Shown: positions 1-9,599 of the stretch, piece by piece
Position numbering within the stretch: the stretch's first letter is position 1
Layout: the number at the start of each line of letters is the position of its first letter
NCBI RefSeq assembly: GCF_009498735.1
Contig: NZ_ML762425.1
Span: forward strand, 88,011 to 152,010
Length of the DNA stretch: 64,000 bases
Source: Gracilibacillus oryzae
GTDB taxonomy: Bacteria > Bacillota > Bacilli > Bacillales > Amphibacillaceae
Direction: 5' to 3'
Program-made: the position numbers and the translations under genes
Notes under the pieces: generated by a model
Seen by the model: the letters and a program-made list of their open reading frames with translations, nothing else
Database searches by the model: none
What the model was told of the DNA's origin: nothing

Positions 1-2
1 TA

Positions 3-1486
<1,484 letters not shown>

Positions 1487-1626
1487 ACGTATCCTCCTTG
1501 TTTAATACATTTCTGTACGATTAGTAAAAGAAGTAGTACAATGATTATGGTGATAGCTTGTCTTTTTCAAATATATGATGGCATGGCTGAATATATACAT
1601 TATCGTAACTCAGAGAGGGCGATGGC

Positions 1627-2649
1627 ATGAAATTACAATGGATTAAATTTGGTTCTTTTTTAACAGCGATATTACTTGTAGGGTTATTCTTTACATATCA
1701 ACTTCCCTATTATATTTATAAGCCGGGAAGTGCTGATCCTTTAAATCCGATCGTAGCTGTAGAAAACGGATATGAAAGCGAGGGAGAGATGCACCTTGTG
1801 ACAATTCAAGGTGGACAGGCTACTCCTTTTTATTATCTTTTGGCAAAAATAAGAGATTATCATCAAATTGTACCAATAGAAGATGTATATTATGATGGAA
1901 TTTCTGAAGAAGAATACTTGCAGATGAATTTAATGGCGATGGAGAACTCTCAGGAGGCGTCTACTGTTGTTGCGTATGAAGCGGCACAGGCGGATATAGA
2001 GATACAATACGCCGGTGTCTATGTTGTTTCAGTTGTAGATGATATGCCAGCAGAGGGTGTTCTAAGGCCAGGTGACCGGATTACTAAGATTGATGGTAAG
2101 GCTATTGCAGAAGCAAACGACCTGATCGATTATGTTCAGACGAAAGAAGCGGGTGATCAGATTCATTTATCGATTATAAGAGATGAGGAGCCGATAGCAG
2201 AACAAATAACATTAGTTCCATTACAACAGCTTAATGGAATGCCTGGAATAGGGATAAAACTCGTAACTGATCGAAAAGTTTCTGAAAATCCCGAAATCAC
2301 ATTTTCCAGCGGAGAAATTGGCGGACCAAGTGCTGGATTAATGTTTGCCTTGGAAATTTATGACCAATTAACAGAAGAAGATATAACTAAAGGTTATCAA
2401 ATTGCCGGTACAGGAGAAGTCGATTATGAAGGGAATGTTGGCAGAATTGGCGGGATTGATAAAAAGGTAATTGCTGCAGATAAGGCTGATAATAAAATCT
2501 TTTTTGCTCCAAATGAAGGAGGAAGGGAAGATTCAAATTATCACGTAGCAAAACAAGTAGCAGAGGATATTAATAGTGATATGGAAATAGTCCCTGTTGA
2601 TACATTCTATGACGCATTGGAACACCTGCAGGCATTACCGGAAGGATGA
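1627..2649 (+). CDS. ylbL: PDZ and Lon-type (S16) serine protease YlbL
   Basis: A 340-residue membrane-anchored protease. One N-terminal transmembrane segment (about residues 8-25) is followed by a PDZ domain (about 125-205) and a Lon-like S16 protease domain (about 225-335). The catalytic Ser lies in GGPSAGL, and the Lys partner is in GGIDKKVIAA. B. subtilis YlbL has been linked to removal of a DNA-damage checkpoint inhibitor of division together with CtpA; that role is from the family, not from this sequence. The start ATG is preceded by GAGAGGG. Its transcript meets convergent ylbM at a shared terminator. Confidence 0.92.
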   Translation: MKLQWIKFGSFLTAILLVGLFFTYQLPYYIYKPGSADPLNPIVAVENGYESEGEMHLVTIQGGQATPFYYLLAKIRDYHQIVPIEDVYYDGISEEEYLQMNLMAMENSQEASTVVAYEAAQADIEIQYAGVYVVSVVDDMPAEGVLRPGDRITKIDGKAIAEANDLIDYVQTKEAGDQIHLSIIRDEEPIAEQITLVPLQQLNGMPGIGIKLVTDRKVSENPEITFSSGEIGGPSAGLMFALEIYDQLTEEDITKGYQIAGTGEVDYEGNVGRIGGIDKKVIAADKADNKIFFAPNEGGREDSNYHVAKQVAEDINSDMEIVPVDTFYDALEHLQALPEG

Positions 2650-2661
2650 AATTGATTAGAG

Positions 2662-2704
2662 AGACTTTAAGCCATCATATAAGGTGGCTTAAAGTCTTGT
2701 TTTT
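2662..2704. terminator. Bidirectional terminator between ylbL and ylbM
   Basis: A 13-base perfect stem, AGACTTTAAGCCA at 2662-2674 against TGGCTTAAAGTCT at 2685-2697, is followed by a T-run on the plus strand. On the minus strand the hairpin overlaps the last codons of ylbM, so one structure can end both convergent transcripts. Confidence 0.85.
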
Positions 2705-3866
2705 TAGCAGTATGCTGCTTCTCTATTGATAGTATACTGTAGTAAGCAGACGCGATCCTGTTATCAAAGTCGTGATCAGGATAAGGCTTCTTATTGCTTG
2801 TGAAAAATTTCTGATCATATTGTTTTAAATAATTTAAGTACTTTATTCCAGTAGGAGACATAGCCAGAATCCGGAGTGGAGGAGGTACATGTAATTTAGC
2901 TTCTATCTCATCTTTCGTTGTATTTGTCAGGATATTTGCAAAAATTCTTTGCAGGCTTGTCCACGTATAACGCTTTGTTTTCATTTTTCTCATCAACTGC
3001 TGAAAATCAGTAGCTTCTCTTATCGAAGATATTATTCTGTTCTCAAGCCCTTCTTTTATCCCGTGGATCTTTTTTAAATCATCTGTTTCCATTGTCAATA
3101 TTCGATAATATAAATAAGAATAATACTGTTCCCATTCGTGCCAGCAGCCAAAAGCACTTTTATATTGATTGAGTATTTCTGTTGTTTCTGCGGGAACTGT
3201 TTCTGAAAGGTCTGATTCCTTGTCAACTGTCAATAATTCTTTGCGAATACTGGTAGCACTGGCGAAAGGTATAGATATTTGCCTGTCGTGATAGTTGTTT
3301 TGCTGTCTCTTAACCGTTAACGGTTGGATTGCTGGATCAATCTGTAAAATTTTACTTACATATTGTGTGCCTAATATGTTATTTGGTTGTGTGAAATCTA
3401 ATGATAAATGTTCTCCGCCAATTTGTCTGAATGCAAGTTCATTTGCCCTTGGATAGGAGTTTCCTTTGTTTAAAGCTTGCTTCAAATGATAATGAAACTC
3501 CGTGAAGTTGTTTTTTAACAAATTTATCATTTCCAAAAAGCCTGTTATATCCCCATGCTCGCTGCCAAAACAAATATGATCGGCCTTTAATGTACTTAGA
3601 AGCTTAATTGCACCTTCAGCAAATAATTCACTGTGCTGAACAGCATAATAATAAGGCAGTTCAATAACTAAATCAGCCCCTTGAGAGACTGCAAGCTTTG
3701 CTCGGTGATGTTTATCAATAATGGCTGGTTCTCCTCTTTGCAGGAAGTTTCCGCTCATAACAGCAATCATACAATCTGCATTTGATGCTTGTTGTGACTG
3801 ATCTAAATGGTATTTATGTCCATTGTGAAATGGATTGTATTCTACAATTAATCCACATCCTCGCAT
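2667..3866 (-). CDS. tmcAL: tRNA(Met) cytidine acetate ligase TmcAL (YlbM)
   Basis: TmcAL activates acetate with ATP and transfers it to N4 of the wobble cytidine (C34) of elongator tRNA(Met), which helps decoding of AUG. The 399-residue protein starts with the nucleotidyltransferase signature NPFHNGHKYHL (residues 11-21, HIGH-like), followed by the MSGNFLQRGEPA stretch typical of this family. ATG at 3866 has GGAGG 7 bases upstream on the minus strand. The gene diverges from ylbN-rpmF, as in B. subtilis. Length and motifs look intact. Confidence 0.92.
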   Translation of the reverse strand: MRGCGLIVEYNPFHNGHKYHLDQSQQASNADCMIAVMSGNFLQRGEPAIIDKHHRAKLAVSQGADLVIELPYYYAVQHSELFAEGAIKLLSTLKADHICFGSEHGDITGFLEMINLLKNNFTEFHYHLKQALNKGNSYPRANELAFRQIGGEHLSLDFTQPNNILGTQYVSKILQIDPAIQPLTVKRQQNNYHDRQISIPFASATSIRKELLTVDKESDLSETVPAETTEILNQYKSAFGCWHEWEQYYSYLYYRILTMETDDLKKIHGIKEGLENRIISSIREATDFQQLMRKMKTKRYTWTSLQRIFANILTNTTKDEIEAKLHVPPPLRILAMSPTGIKYLNYLKQYDQKFFTSNKKPYPDHDFDNRIASAYYSILSIEKQHTAKKQDFKPPYMMA

Positions 3867-3994
3867 GATTTAACCTCCAAACATTGCAAAATTATGATAC
3901 ACTTGTTAAAGTGATGATAAAGGTATATTTATATGGTCTTGTAATAAATTATAGCATATATCCTGCTTTTTTCTGTTACTGTAAAGAAAATATG

Positions 3995-4023
3995 TTGACA
4001 AAAAGCTAATTTCCTTTTAAAAT
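3995..4023 (+). promoter_or_regulatory. SigA promoter for ylbN-rpmF
   Basis: TTGACA at 3995-4000 and TAAAAT at 4018-4023 are separated by 17 bases, a near-consensus vegetative promoter. It lies 28 bases before the ylbN start codon. Confidence 0.8.
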
Positions 4024-4050
4024 ATTTCTTGTTGCCTTGAGGTGATTCTT

Positions 4051-4563
4051 ATGAAAATTTCATTACAAAAATTAAAACAATCCCATGGTAATCCATTATC
4101 ATTTGATGAAAGTGTAGATGTTTCAGAATTGGAACAGTTAGACAATGATATCAGGAAAATTGATCCAGTTCAGGTGAAAGGAACTGCCAGAATTGATGGC
4201 ACGGATATCACTTGTGATTTCGACATTTCCGGTCAAATGATTTTACCTTGTGCAAGAACTTTAGTTGATGTACCGTATCCATTTACGATACATGCTGTTG
4301 AGACCTTTACAACGTCTTCTTATATGAGTAATGAGGGAGATGTCCATAAAGTTGATTCAGAGGTGCTTGACTTAGACCCTTATATCAAGGAAAATATAAT
4401 CTTAGAGATACCTTTCCGTGTGTTTGCTGATGATGAAGTATTAGAAGCAAACACCATTGCTGAAGGTGAAGGTTGGACACTAATGACAGAGGAACAAAAC
4501 GAGCAGAAAGTTGATCCTCGTCTTGAAAAGTTAAAAGCCTTATTAGATGACAACAATAATTGA
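4051..4563 (+). CDS. ylbN: YlbN, YceD/DUF177 protein paired with ribosomal protein bL32
   Basis: A 170-residue acidic DUF177 (YceD-like) protein. The family is almost always encoded directly upstream of rpmF and is thought to act in 23S rRNA or ribosome metabolism; the biochemical role is not settled. The family pattern with CARTL near residue 75, and the acidic C-terminus ending in repeated Asn, are visible. ATG at 4051 is chosen over an in-frame GTG at 4042 because that GTG is inside the TTGAGGTG ribosome binding site. The gene is 23 bases before rpmF and shares its promoter. Confidence 0.88.
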   Translation: MKISLQKLKQSHGNPLSFDESVDVSELEQLDNDIRKIDPVQVKGTARIDGTDITCDFDISGQMILPCARTLVDVPYPFTIHAVETFTTSSYMSNEGDVHKVDSEVLDLDPYIKENIILEIPFRVFADDEVLEANTIAEGEGWTLMTEEQNEQKVDPRLEKLKALLDDNNN

Positions 4564-4586
4564 TCTCTTTAAAGGAGGTGTAATGC

Positions 4587-4760
4587 ATGGCAGTACCTAA
4601 GCAAAGAACTTCAAAAAAAGTAAAAAGACAAAGACGTACACATAAAAAGTTACATGTACCTGGAATGGTAGAATGTTCAAATTGTGGTGACTTAACAAAG
4701 CCGCACCATGTATGTAAATCTTGTGGACACTATGATGGAAAAGAAGTAGTGGCTCAATAA
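4587..4760 (+). CDS. rpmF: 50S ribosomal protein bL32
   Basis: A 57-residue protein starting [19 protein letters not shown], the usual basic N-terminus of bL32. A C4 zinc ribbon follows, with CSNC near residue 29 and CKSC near residue 42, so this is the Zn-binding paralogue type. The ribosome binding site AAAGGAGGTG lies 6 bases upstream of the ATG. It is co-transcribed with ylbN and followed by a strong terminator. Confidence 0.97.
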   Translation: MAVPKQRTSKKVKRQRRTHKKLHVPGMVECSNCGDLTKPHHVCKSCGHYDGKEVVAQ

Positions 4761-4780
4761 TTTATATAACGTGTACTAAG

Positions 4781-4819
4781 AAATAGTGGGAGCAGATAAT
4801 CTGTTCCCACTATTTTTTT
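4781..4819 (+). terminator. Terminator after rpmF
   Basis: AAATAGTGGGA at 4781-4791 pairs with TCCCACTATTT at 4805-4815. An inner GCAGAT/ATCTGT extends the stem, and a T-run follows. Confidence 0.9.
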
Positions 4820-5021
4820 ATTTATATAAAGAGAACAGAAAGCTGAAATCAGTATATTTACATATCGAACATCCTTCACAAGGTTAGTCTGTGTAATTGT
4901 CAGAATATTATTTTTAAGAAGAGTTGGCCTAAATTATAATGGTGGAATCTGTCTGATTGTGTTTCTTTCTTACTTGATTGCTATTTTTATTATAAAAAAA
5001 TTCTATCTCATCTATTATTTG

Positions 5022-5029
5022 CATACATT
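5022..5029 (+). promoter_or_regulatory. Possible SigE -10 element upstream of gerR
   Basis: CATACATT matches the SigE -10 consensus CATACAMT exactly and lies 28 bases before the gerR start. No good SigE -35 is seen at the expected spacing (weak TTCTATCT near 5001), so the call rests on the -10 and on the known SigE control of gerR in B. subtilis. Confidence 0.45.
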
Positions 5030-5057
5030 GATAGCAGGAAATAGAGGAGGTGGCTAG

Positions 5058-5510
5058 ATGCAAGGACATCGCCAGGATGCTTGGACAAAAGATGAAGATA
5101 TTATACTAGCTGAAACGGTATTGCATTATATCAGGGAAGGAAAAACACAGTTAGAGGCATTTAAAGAAGCAGGGAACAAATTATCCAGAACTTCAGCTGC
5201 ATGTGGGTTCAGGTGGAATGCAACTCTCAGAAAACACTATGAACAGGCAATACAGTTAGCGAAAAGCAATCGAAAGAAAGCTAGTACTTATGCAGAGGTG
5301 GAGGTGTTGCAAGATTCAGGTCAGCCGAACTTCACAGAGGTGATTCAATCCCTTGAGAAAATATCCCAATACTATCAGACAATCGATCAGGCAAAAAAAT
5401 GTAAAGAGTTAGAAGAAGAGAACAGAGATTTAATTGAGAAACTGCAATTATCTAATCATTTATTGGAAGAAATTAAAAAAATACTATCCAAATGGGAAGA
5501 ACAACGATAA
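5058..5510 (+). CDS. gerR: RsfA/GerR-family sporulation transcription regulator (YlbO)
   Basis: A 150-residue DNA-binding protein with an N-terminal Myb/SANT-like region (residues 5-60, [16 protein letters not shown] and the [10 protein letters not shown] stretch) typical of the RsfA family. The C-terminal half (about 95-148) is a predicted coiled coil rich in Glu, Lys and Leu. GerR acts in the mother cell to tune SigE-dependent spore coat genes; RsfA is the forespore paralogue. Position directly after rpmF matches ylbO/gerR. The start ATG follows GAGGAGGTGG. It is flanked by terminators, so it is probably monocistronic. Confidence 0.85.
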   Translation: MQGHRQDAWTKDEDIILAETVLHYIREGKTQLEAFKEAGNKLSRTSAACGFRWNATLRKHYEQAIQLAKSNRKKASTYAEVEVLQDSGQPNFTEVIQSLEKISQYYQTIDQAKKCKELEEENRDLIEKLQLSNHLLEEIKKILSKWEEQR

Positions 5511-5901
5511 AGGAAAATTTTGGGCAGTGGATGTTGCGAATGATCATTAGCGAAACTTATCAGATTATTTATCGATCTCCCCAAAAGAAATACAACCACA
5601 TAGCGCTGAGATAATTAGATAAATGAAACTTCATCTTCTGATGGAGTTTTCTTCTTTACACAAGGAATTTAAAATTTCTGCAAGGATGTTTTGATCACCC
5701 TAGTAGAAATTTGGAAGTTACAAGTATAAGAAAAACTAACCCATTCGCATACAGATGAGTGAATGCGGGTTTTTTAAAAGGGTTCATTTGATACTAGAAT
5801 AAAAGGCTGCAAACAAAATGTGTGCGTTTAGGTTCTGAATTATGTAAAATACTAATGAACTAATACATATTTTATACGAAAAATAAAGGAGCCTGTTATT
5901 G
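5511..5901 (+). other. Intergenic region gerR-bshC with two terminator-like hairpins
   Basis: No gene is seen. An imperfect stem at 5626-5650 (AAACTTCATC with GATGGAGTTT) ends in a short T-rich tract. A second stem at 5738-5776 (AACCC, ATTC with GAAT, GGGTT, with a two-base bulge) ends in TTTTTT. Either could end the gerR transcript. The B. subtilis panE gene expected here is absent. Only a weak promoter-like TAAAAT is seen at 5845. Confidence 0.6.
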
Positions 5902-7524
5902 ATGCATGTTGAACAAATAACACTCAATTCATCTAATAAATTTCTAACAGATTATTATAGCCACAAATCTGAATTAATGGATCATTTTGATTATAAACCT
6001 TATTCCGATAATGTATTTAAGCAAAGAGTCAGTGATCTAAAAGAAATGGATTTTGAAAGAGAAGATTTAGCAGATGTATTAGAGAAATTAAATTACAAGT
6101 GGGGAGCCTCACCAAAAACTCTGGAAAATATCATCAGATTAAAAGAGCCTGAAAGTGTTGTGGTAATTGGCGGTCAGCAAGCTGGTCTTTTAGGCGGTCC
6201 ATTATATACTATACATAAAATTATTTCGATTCTTCATTTAGCCAAAGAGCAAGAGTCAAAACTGAATATCCCAGTCATACCCGTATTTTGGATTGCCGGG
6301 GAAGACCATGATTATGATGAAATTAATCATATATACTTGCCGGAAGAGACGAAAATGCAAAAACTGATATGGAAAGATAAATGGAATGAAAAAATGTCTA
6401 TTTCGGGACGTGAATTAAAATTGGATCAAGGAATGACCTGGCTTAATAACATATTTTCAAACTTGGAAGAAACTTCTTATAGTAAAGCTTTGTATCAGAA
6501 AGTTAAGCATATAATGAATGAATCTGATACAATAGTCGATTTTTTTGCTCGATTTATTCATGAACTTTTCAGAGATACAGGAATTGTTTTAATTGATTCA
6601 GGAGATCAGCAAGTGAGACAGCTGGAGAAGAAATATTTTAAAGCGCTAATTGAAAATCAAGCTGAATTCAGCAAAGGCGTTTTTCAATGTTTACAGAGTA
6701 TGAGGATGAAGCGGTATCACGTTTCCGTAGATGTAGAAGAAGATGATGGTCATTTATTTTATCACCATAACGGTCAGAGAATTTTATTGAAACGAGATGG
6801 AACTGATTGGGTAGGCAAGAATGAGGAGTGCCGTCTTTCTCATAAGGATATGTTGGAAATTGCCGATAAACAGCCACAGTTACTTAGTAATAATGTAGTG
6901 ACAAGACCGGTGATGCAAGAAAGTCTTTTTCCGACATTAGCATTTTTGGGCGGAACAAGTGAAGTGGCATATTGGTCTATTCTAAAACCAGTATTTCAGA
7001 GCTTAAATATGAAAATGCCTCCAGTACTACCACGCATGTCGATAACGATTGTGGAGAGAAAAATTCAAAAACTGATGGATCATTTTGCGATAAAGTTAGA
7101 AGAAGTCATAACACATGGAGTGACAAATCAGAAACAATACTGGTTGGAATCACAATCGGAACCACCTGTTGATTTGTTAACTGCCCAAGTGAAACAAATG
7201 ATTGCATCAGCTCACAATCCATTAGTTGTACATGCAAAACAATTGAAACCAGATGTAGGGCAGTATGCAGAGAAAAATTTACAATATATCTTGGATCATG
7301 TCGAGCAGTTAACAAAAAGGATGAAAAAAGAAATTGAATCCAAGTATGATAAAGAGCTCAATCATTTTAATAATATTTCAATGCATTTCAAACCAGAAGA
7401 AGGATTGCAGGAGAGAACCTGGAACATCATATATTACTTAAACAATTACGGGCCGGAATTTATGAAGGAAATCATTTCTCAGGATTATAAAATGGAGGGT
7501 GGCCATCAAGTAGTCTATTTATGA
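5902..7524 (+). CDS. bshC: Putative cysteine ligase BshC (bacillithiol synthesis)
   Basis: BshC adds cysteine to glucosaminyl-malate, the last step of bacillithiol, the main low-molecular-weight thiol of Bacillus relatives. The 540-residue length is normal for the family. The N-terminal Rossmann-like region with VVIGGQQAGLLGGPLYTIHK (about residues 93-112) and IAGEDHDYDEINH (about 136-148) is diagnostic. A coiled-coil segment lies near the C-terminus (about 455-480). ATG at 5902 is chosen over TTG at 5899, with GGAG about 10 bases upstream. It is followed by a terminator and then the dcw cluster, as in B. subtilis. Confidence 0.92.
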   Translation: MHVEQITLNSSNKFLTDYYSHKSELMDHFDYKPYSDNVFKQRVSDLKEMDFEREDLADVLEKLNYKWGASPKTLENIIRLKEPESVVVIGGQQAGLLGGPLYTIHKIISILHLAKEQESKLNIPVIPVFWIAGEDHDYDEINHIYLPEETKMQKLIWKDKWNEKMSISGRELKLDQGMTWLNNIFSNLEETSYSKALYQKVKHIMNESDTIVDFFARFIHELFRDTGIVLIDSGDQQVRQLEKKYFKALIENQAEFSKGVFQCLQSMRMKRYHVSVDVEEDDGHLFYHHNGQRILLKRDGTDWVGKNEECRLSHKDMLEIADKQPQLLSNNVVTRPVMQESLFPTLAFLGGTSEVAYWSILKPVFQSLNMKMPPVLPRMSITIVERKIQKLMDHFAIKLEEVITHGVTNQKQYWLESQSEPPVDLLTAQVKQMIASAHNPLVVHAKQLKPDVGQYAEKNLQYILDHVEQLTKRMKKEIESKYDKELNHFNNISMHFKPEEGLQERTWNIIYYLNNYGPEFMKEIISQDYKMEGGHQVVYL

Positions 7525-7545
7525 TAATGTATTGATCCACTGACT

Positions 7546-7577
7546 GAGATCTAGTAAAAACTAGGTCTCTTTTTTTT
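7546..7577 (+). terminator. Terminator after bshC
   Basis: GAGATCTAGT at 7546-7555 pairs with ACTAGGTCTC at 7560-7569 (one wobble) around a short loop and is followed by eight T. Confidence 0.9.
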
Positions 7578-7683
7578 GTGGAGTTTTTTCACAAATGGAT
7601 TTCTTTGTGTTGCGAATAATCACTAACAATGATATGAAAATAGGTAATACTACCCTAAAAGCAGGACTATTTTACCAACTATT

Positions 7684-7750
7684 TATAATCTGCAATTTTT
7701 TAGTGGAGTGAAGTGGGGGTATGTGGTACGATAATGGGAGAAAGTGGGGT
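7684..7750 (+). promoter_or_regulatory. mraZ promoter -10 and MraZ operator boxes
   Basis: TATAAT at 7684-7689 is a likely -10 (its -35 is weak). Downstream are five GTGG-type boxes, with the shared T at 7704, 7714, 7724, 7735 and 7745 (GTGGAG, GTGGGG, GTGGTA, ATGGGA, GTGGGG). The 10-10-11-10 spacing is one helical turn. MraZ is known to bind TGGG-type repeats spaced 10 bases apart in its own promoter, so this is a probable autoregulatory operator. Confidence 0.8.
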
Positions 7751-7758
7751 GCGCTAGT

Positions 7759-8190
7759 ATGTTCATGGGTGAATATCAGCATAATATTGATGATAAAGGC
7801 CGCATAATTGTTCCTTCAAAATTTCGTGAGAACTTAGGATCCCAGTTTGTGCTAACCCGCGGCTTAGATCAGTGTTTGTTTGCATACCCGATGGACGAAT
7901 GGCACCTGCTTGAAGAAAAATTAAAAAAATTACCGTTAACTAAAAAAGATGCTAGAGCATTTACCCGTTTTTTCTTTTCTGGAGCAGTTGAATGTGAATT
8001 AGATAAACAGGGAAGAATAAACATCCCGCAAACACTTCGAAAATACGAATTGATTGAAAAGGAATGTTCGGTCATAGGTGTGTCGAATAGAGTCGAATTT
8101 TGGTCTGCTGATAAGTGGAGTGATTTTGTGGATGACTCAGAGGATTCTTTTGCAGAATTGGCAGAAAACTTATTGGATTTTGATTTGTAG
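7759..8190 (+). CDS. mraZ: Transcriptional regulator MraZ
   Basis: MraZ is a 143-residue DNA-binding protein with two AbrB/SpoVT-like swapped-hairpin repeats, [14 protein letters not shown] near residue 10 and [15 protein letters not shown] near residue 83. It represses the division and cell wall cluster that it heads. ATG at 7759 ([16 protein letters not shown]) is the family start; an in-frame GTG at 7744 lies within an operator box and is rejected. The operator boxes lie directly upstream, and rsmH follows after 38 bases. Confidence 0.95.
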   Translation: MFMGEYQHNIDDKGRIIVPSKFRENLGSQFVLTRGLDQCLFAYPMDEWHLLEEKLKKLPLTKKDARAFTRFFFSGAVECELDKQGRINIPQTLRKYELIEKECSVIGVSNRVEFWSADKWSDFVDDSEDSFAELAENLLDFDL

Positions 8191-8228
8191 AAATGATCAC
8201 AGGAAACAACAAGAATGGAGGTGGCCTC

Positions 8229-9206
8229 TTGTTTGAGCATTATACAGTACTGAAAAAAGAAACAGTAGATGGATTAAATATTAAACCAGATGGAATTTAT
8301 GTTGATTGTACGTTAGGCGGTGGGGGGCATTCTTCTTACATACTAGATCAGCTGGATAAAGATGGTCATTTATTTGCATTTGATCAAGATGATGATGCAA
8401 TCGAGGCGGCAAAGCAACGCCTGGATCAGTACAGTGGACAAGTGACATTTGTAAGAAGCAATTTCAGACATTTAGAGGATGAATTACACAGTAGAGAAGT
8501 TGAAACAGTAGATGGTTTCTTATTTGACCTAGGAGTGTCTTCCCCGCAATTAGACCGTGGTGAGAGAGGTTTCAGTTACCAGCATGATGCTCCATTGGAT
8601 ATGAGGATGGATACGGAACGCGAACTTAGTGCATACCACGTTGTTAATGAATGGACTTATGAAGAGCTTGTATCCATTTTCTTCCGATATGGTGAAGAGA
8701 AATTTTCCAAACAAATAGCGCGAAAGATTGAAGCAGAAAGAAAGCAAAAATCAATTGAAACAACCTTTGAACTTGTCGATATTATAAAAGAAGCTATACC
8801 TGCCCCTGCGAGAAGGAAAGGTGGACATCCGGCAAAAAGAATTTTTCAAGCGATAAGGATTGCAGTTAATGATGAATTATCAGCATTTCATGAAGCAATC
8901 TATCAAGCAGCATCTATGTTGAATATTGGAGGAAGATTATCTGTAATAACTTTCCACTCATTAGAGGATCGGATTTGTAAACAGGCTTTCAAAAAATGGA
9001 GTACAACCCCTCCATTACCCAAGAATCTACCTGTTATTCCAGAAGAATTTCAACCACCATTTAAATTGATTAACAAGAAGCCAATTATTGCTTCAGATGA
9101 TGAGTTAGAGGAAAATCGCAGATCACGGTCTGCCAAATTAAGAGTAATTGAAAAAGTGAAAGAATGGAACGACAATTTTGGTGAGGAGAAAGGTGGACGA
9201 GAATGA
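8229..9206 (+). CDS. rsmH: 16S rRNA m4C1402 methyltransferase RsmH
   Basis: RsmH methylates N4 of C1402 in the 16S rRNA decoding centre using S-adenosylmethionine. The SAM-binding motif [10 protein letters not shown] (near residue 28) and the family stretch [13 protein letters not shown] (near 100) are visible, and the 325-residue length is normal. The start is TTG at 8229, 6 bases after GGAGGTG, giving MFEHYTVL, which matches family N-termini. The upstream in-frame ATG at 8193 lacks a ribosome binding site. The stop overlaps the ftsL start (ATGA). Confidence 0.94.
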   Translation: MFEHYTVLKKETVDGLNIKPDGIYVDCTLGGGGHSSYILDQLDKDGHLFAFDQDDDAIEAAKQRLDQYSGQVTFVRSNFRHLEDELHSREVETVDGFLFDLGVSSPQLDRGERGFSYQHDAPLDMRMDTERELSAYHVVNEWTYEELVSIFFRYGEEKFSKQIARKIEAERKQKSIETTFELVDIIKEAIPAPARRKGGHPAKRIFQAIRIAVNDELSAFHEAIYQAASMLNIGGRLSVITFHSLEDRICKQAFKKWSTTPPLPKNLPVIPEEFQPPFKLINKKPIIASDDELEENRRSRSAKLRVIEKVKEWNDNFGEEKGGRE

Positions 9207-9589
9207 TGAGTACGCAACATGCGAAAAATTGGCAAATGCAGGAAGACTTGCAGGGCAAAGCACAAGAAAACCAGAAAGTTGTTAAAAAGCAGGTTGTTGT
9301 TCATAAGCGCTGGGTAACCCGCGGGGAAAAGTTCATATATACTGTATGTGCAGGTATTCTAATTGCCACACTTACATATATGGTTCACTTTAGTTCTACC
9401 TTAGATCAATTAAATCGTGATATTCAGAAAATAAACACAGATATATCGAGTCAGGAAACAATGAATAAAAATCTCTCCTATAAAGTGAAGGAATTAAGTC
9501 AGCCTGAACGAATTATTGCCAATGCTAAGGAACATGGATTAGAGTTGAAGAACTCCCAAGTTAAGCAAGCAGATGAAGTAGCAGAGTAA
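9203..9589 (+). CDS. ftsL: Cell division protein FtsL
   Basis: A 128-residue single-pass protein. A basic cytoplasmic N-terminus (1-45) leads to a membrane segment at about 46-66 and an extracytoplasmic leucine-zipper-like coiled coil (about 68-110). FtsL joins DivIC and DivIB in the divisome and activates the septal synthase. Sequence conservation is low in this family, so the call rests on topology and the fixed position between rsmH and pbpB. ATG at 9203 overlaps the rsmH stop; a second ATG at 9206 is also possible. Confidence 0.88.
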   Translation: MMSTQHAKNWQMQEDLQGKAQENQKVVKKQVVVHKRWVTRGEKFIYTVCAGILIATLTYMVHFSSTLDQLNRDIQKINTDISSQETMNKNLSYKVKELSQPERIIANAKEHGLELKNSQVKQADEVAE

Positions 9590-9599
9590 GGTGAGAAAA

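Noticed and set aside
1487-1626. A SigE promoter for ylbJ in the divergent gap
   Set aside because: A CATAATCA-like -10 is seen on the minus strand but no -35 at a suitable distance.
5531-5552. GTTGCGAATGATCATTAG resembles GTTGCGAATAATCACTAA near 7613-7631, a possible repeat pair flanking bshC
   Set aside because: Several mismatches over about 20 bases, no shared structure and no third copy; probably chance.
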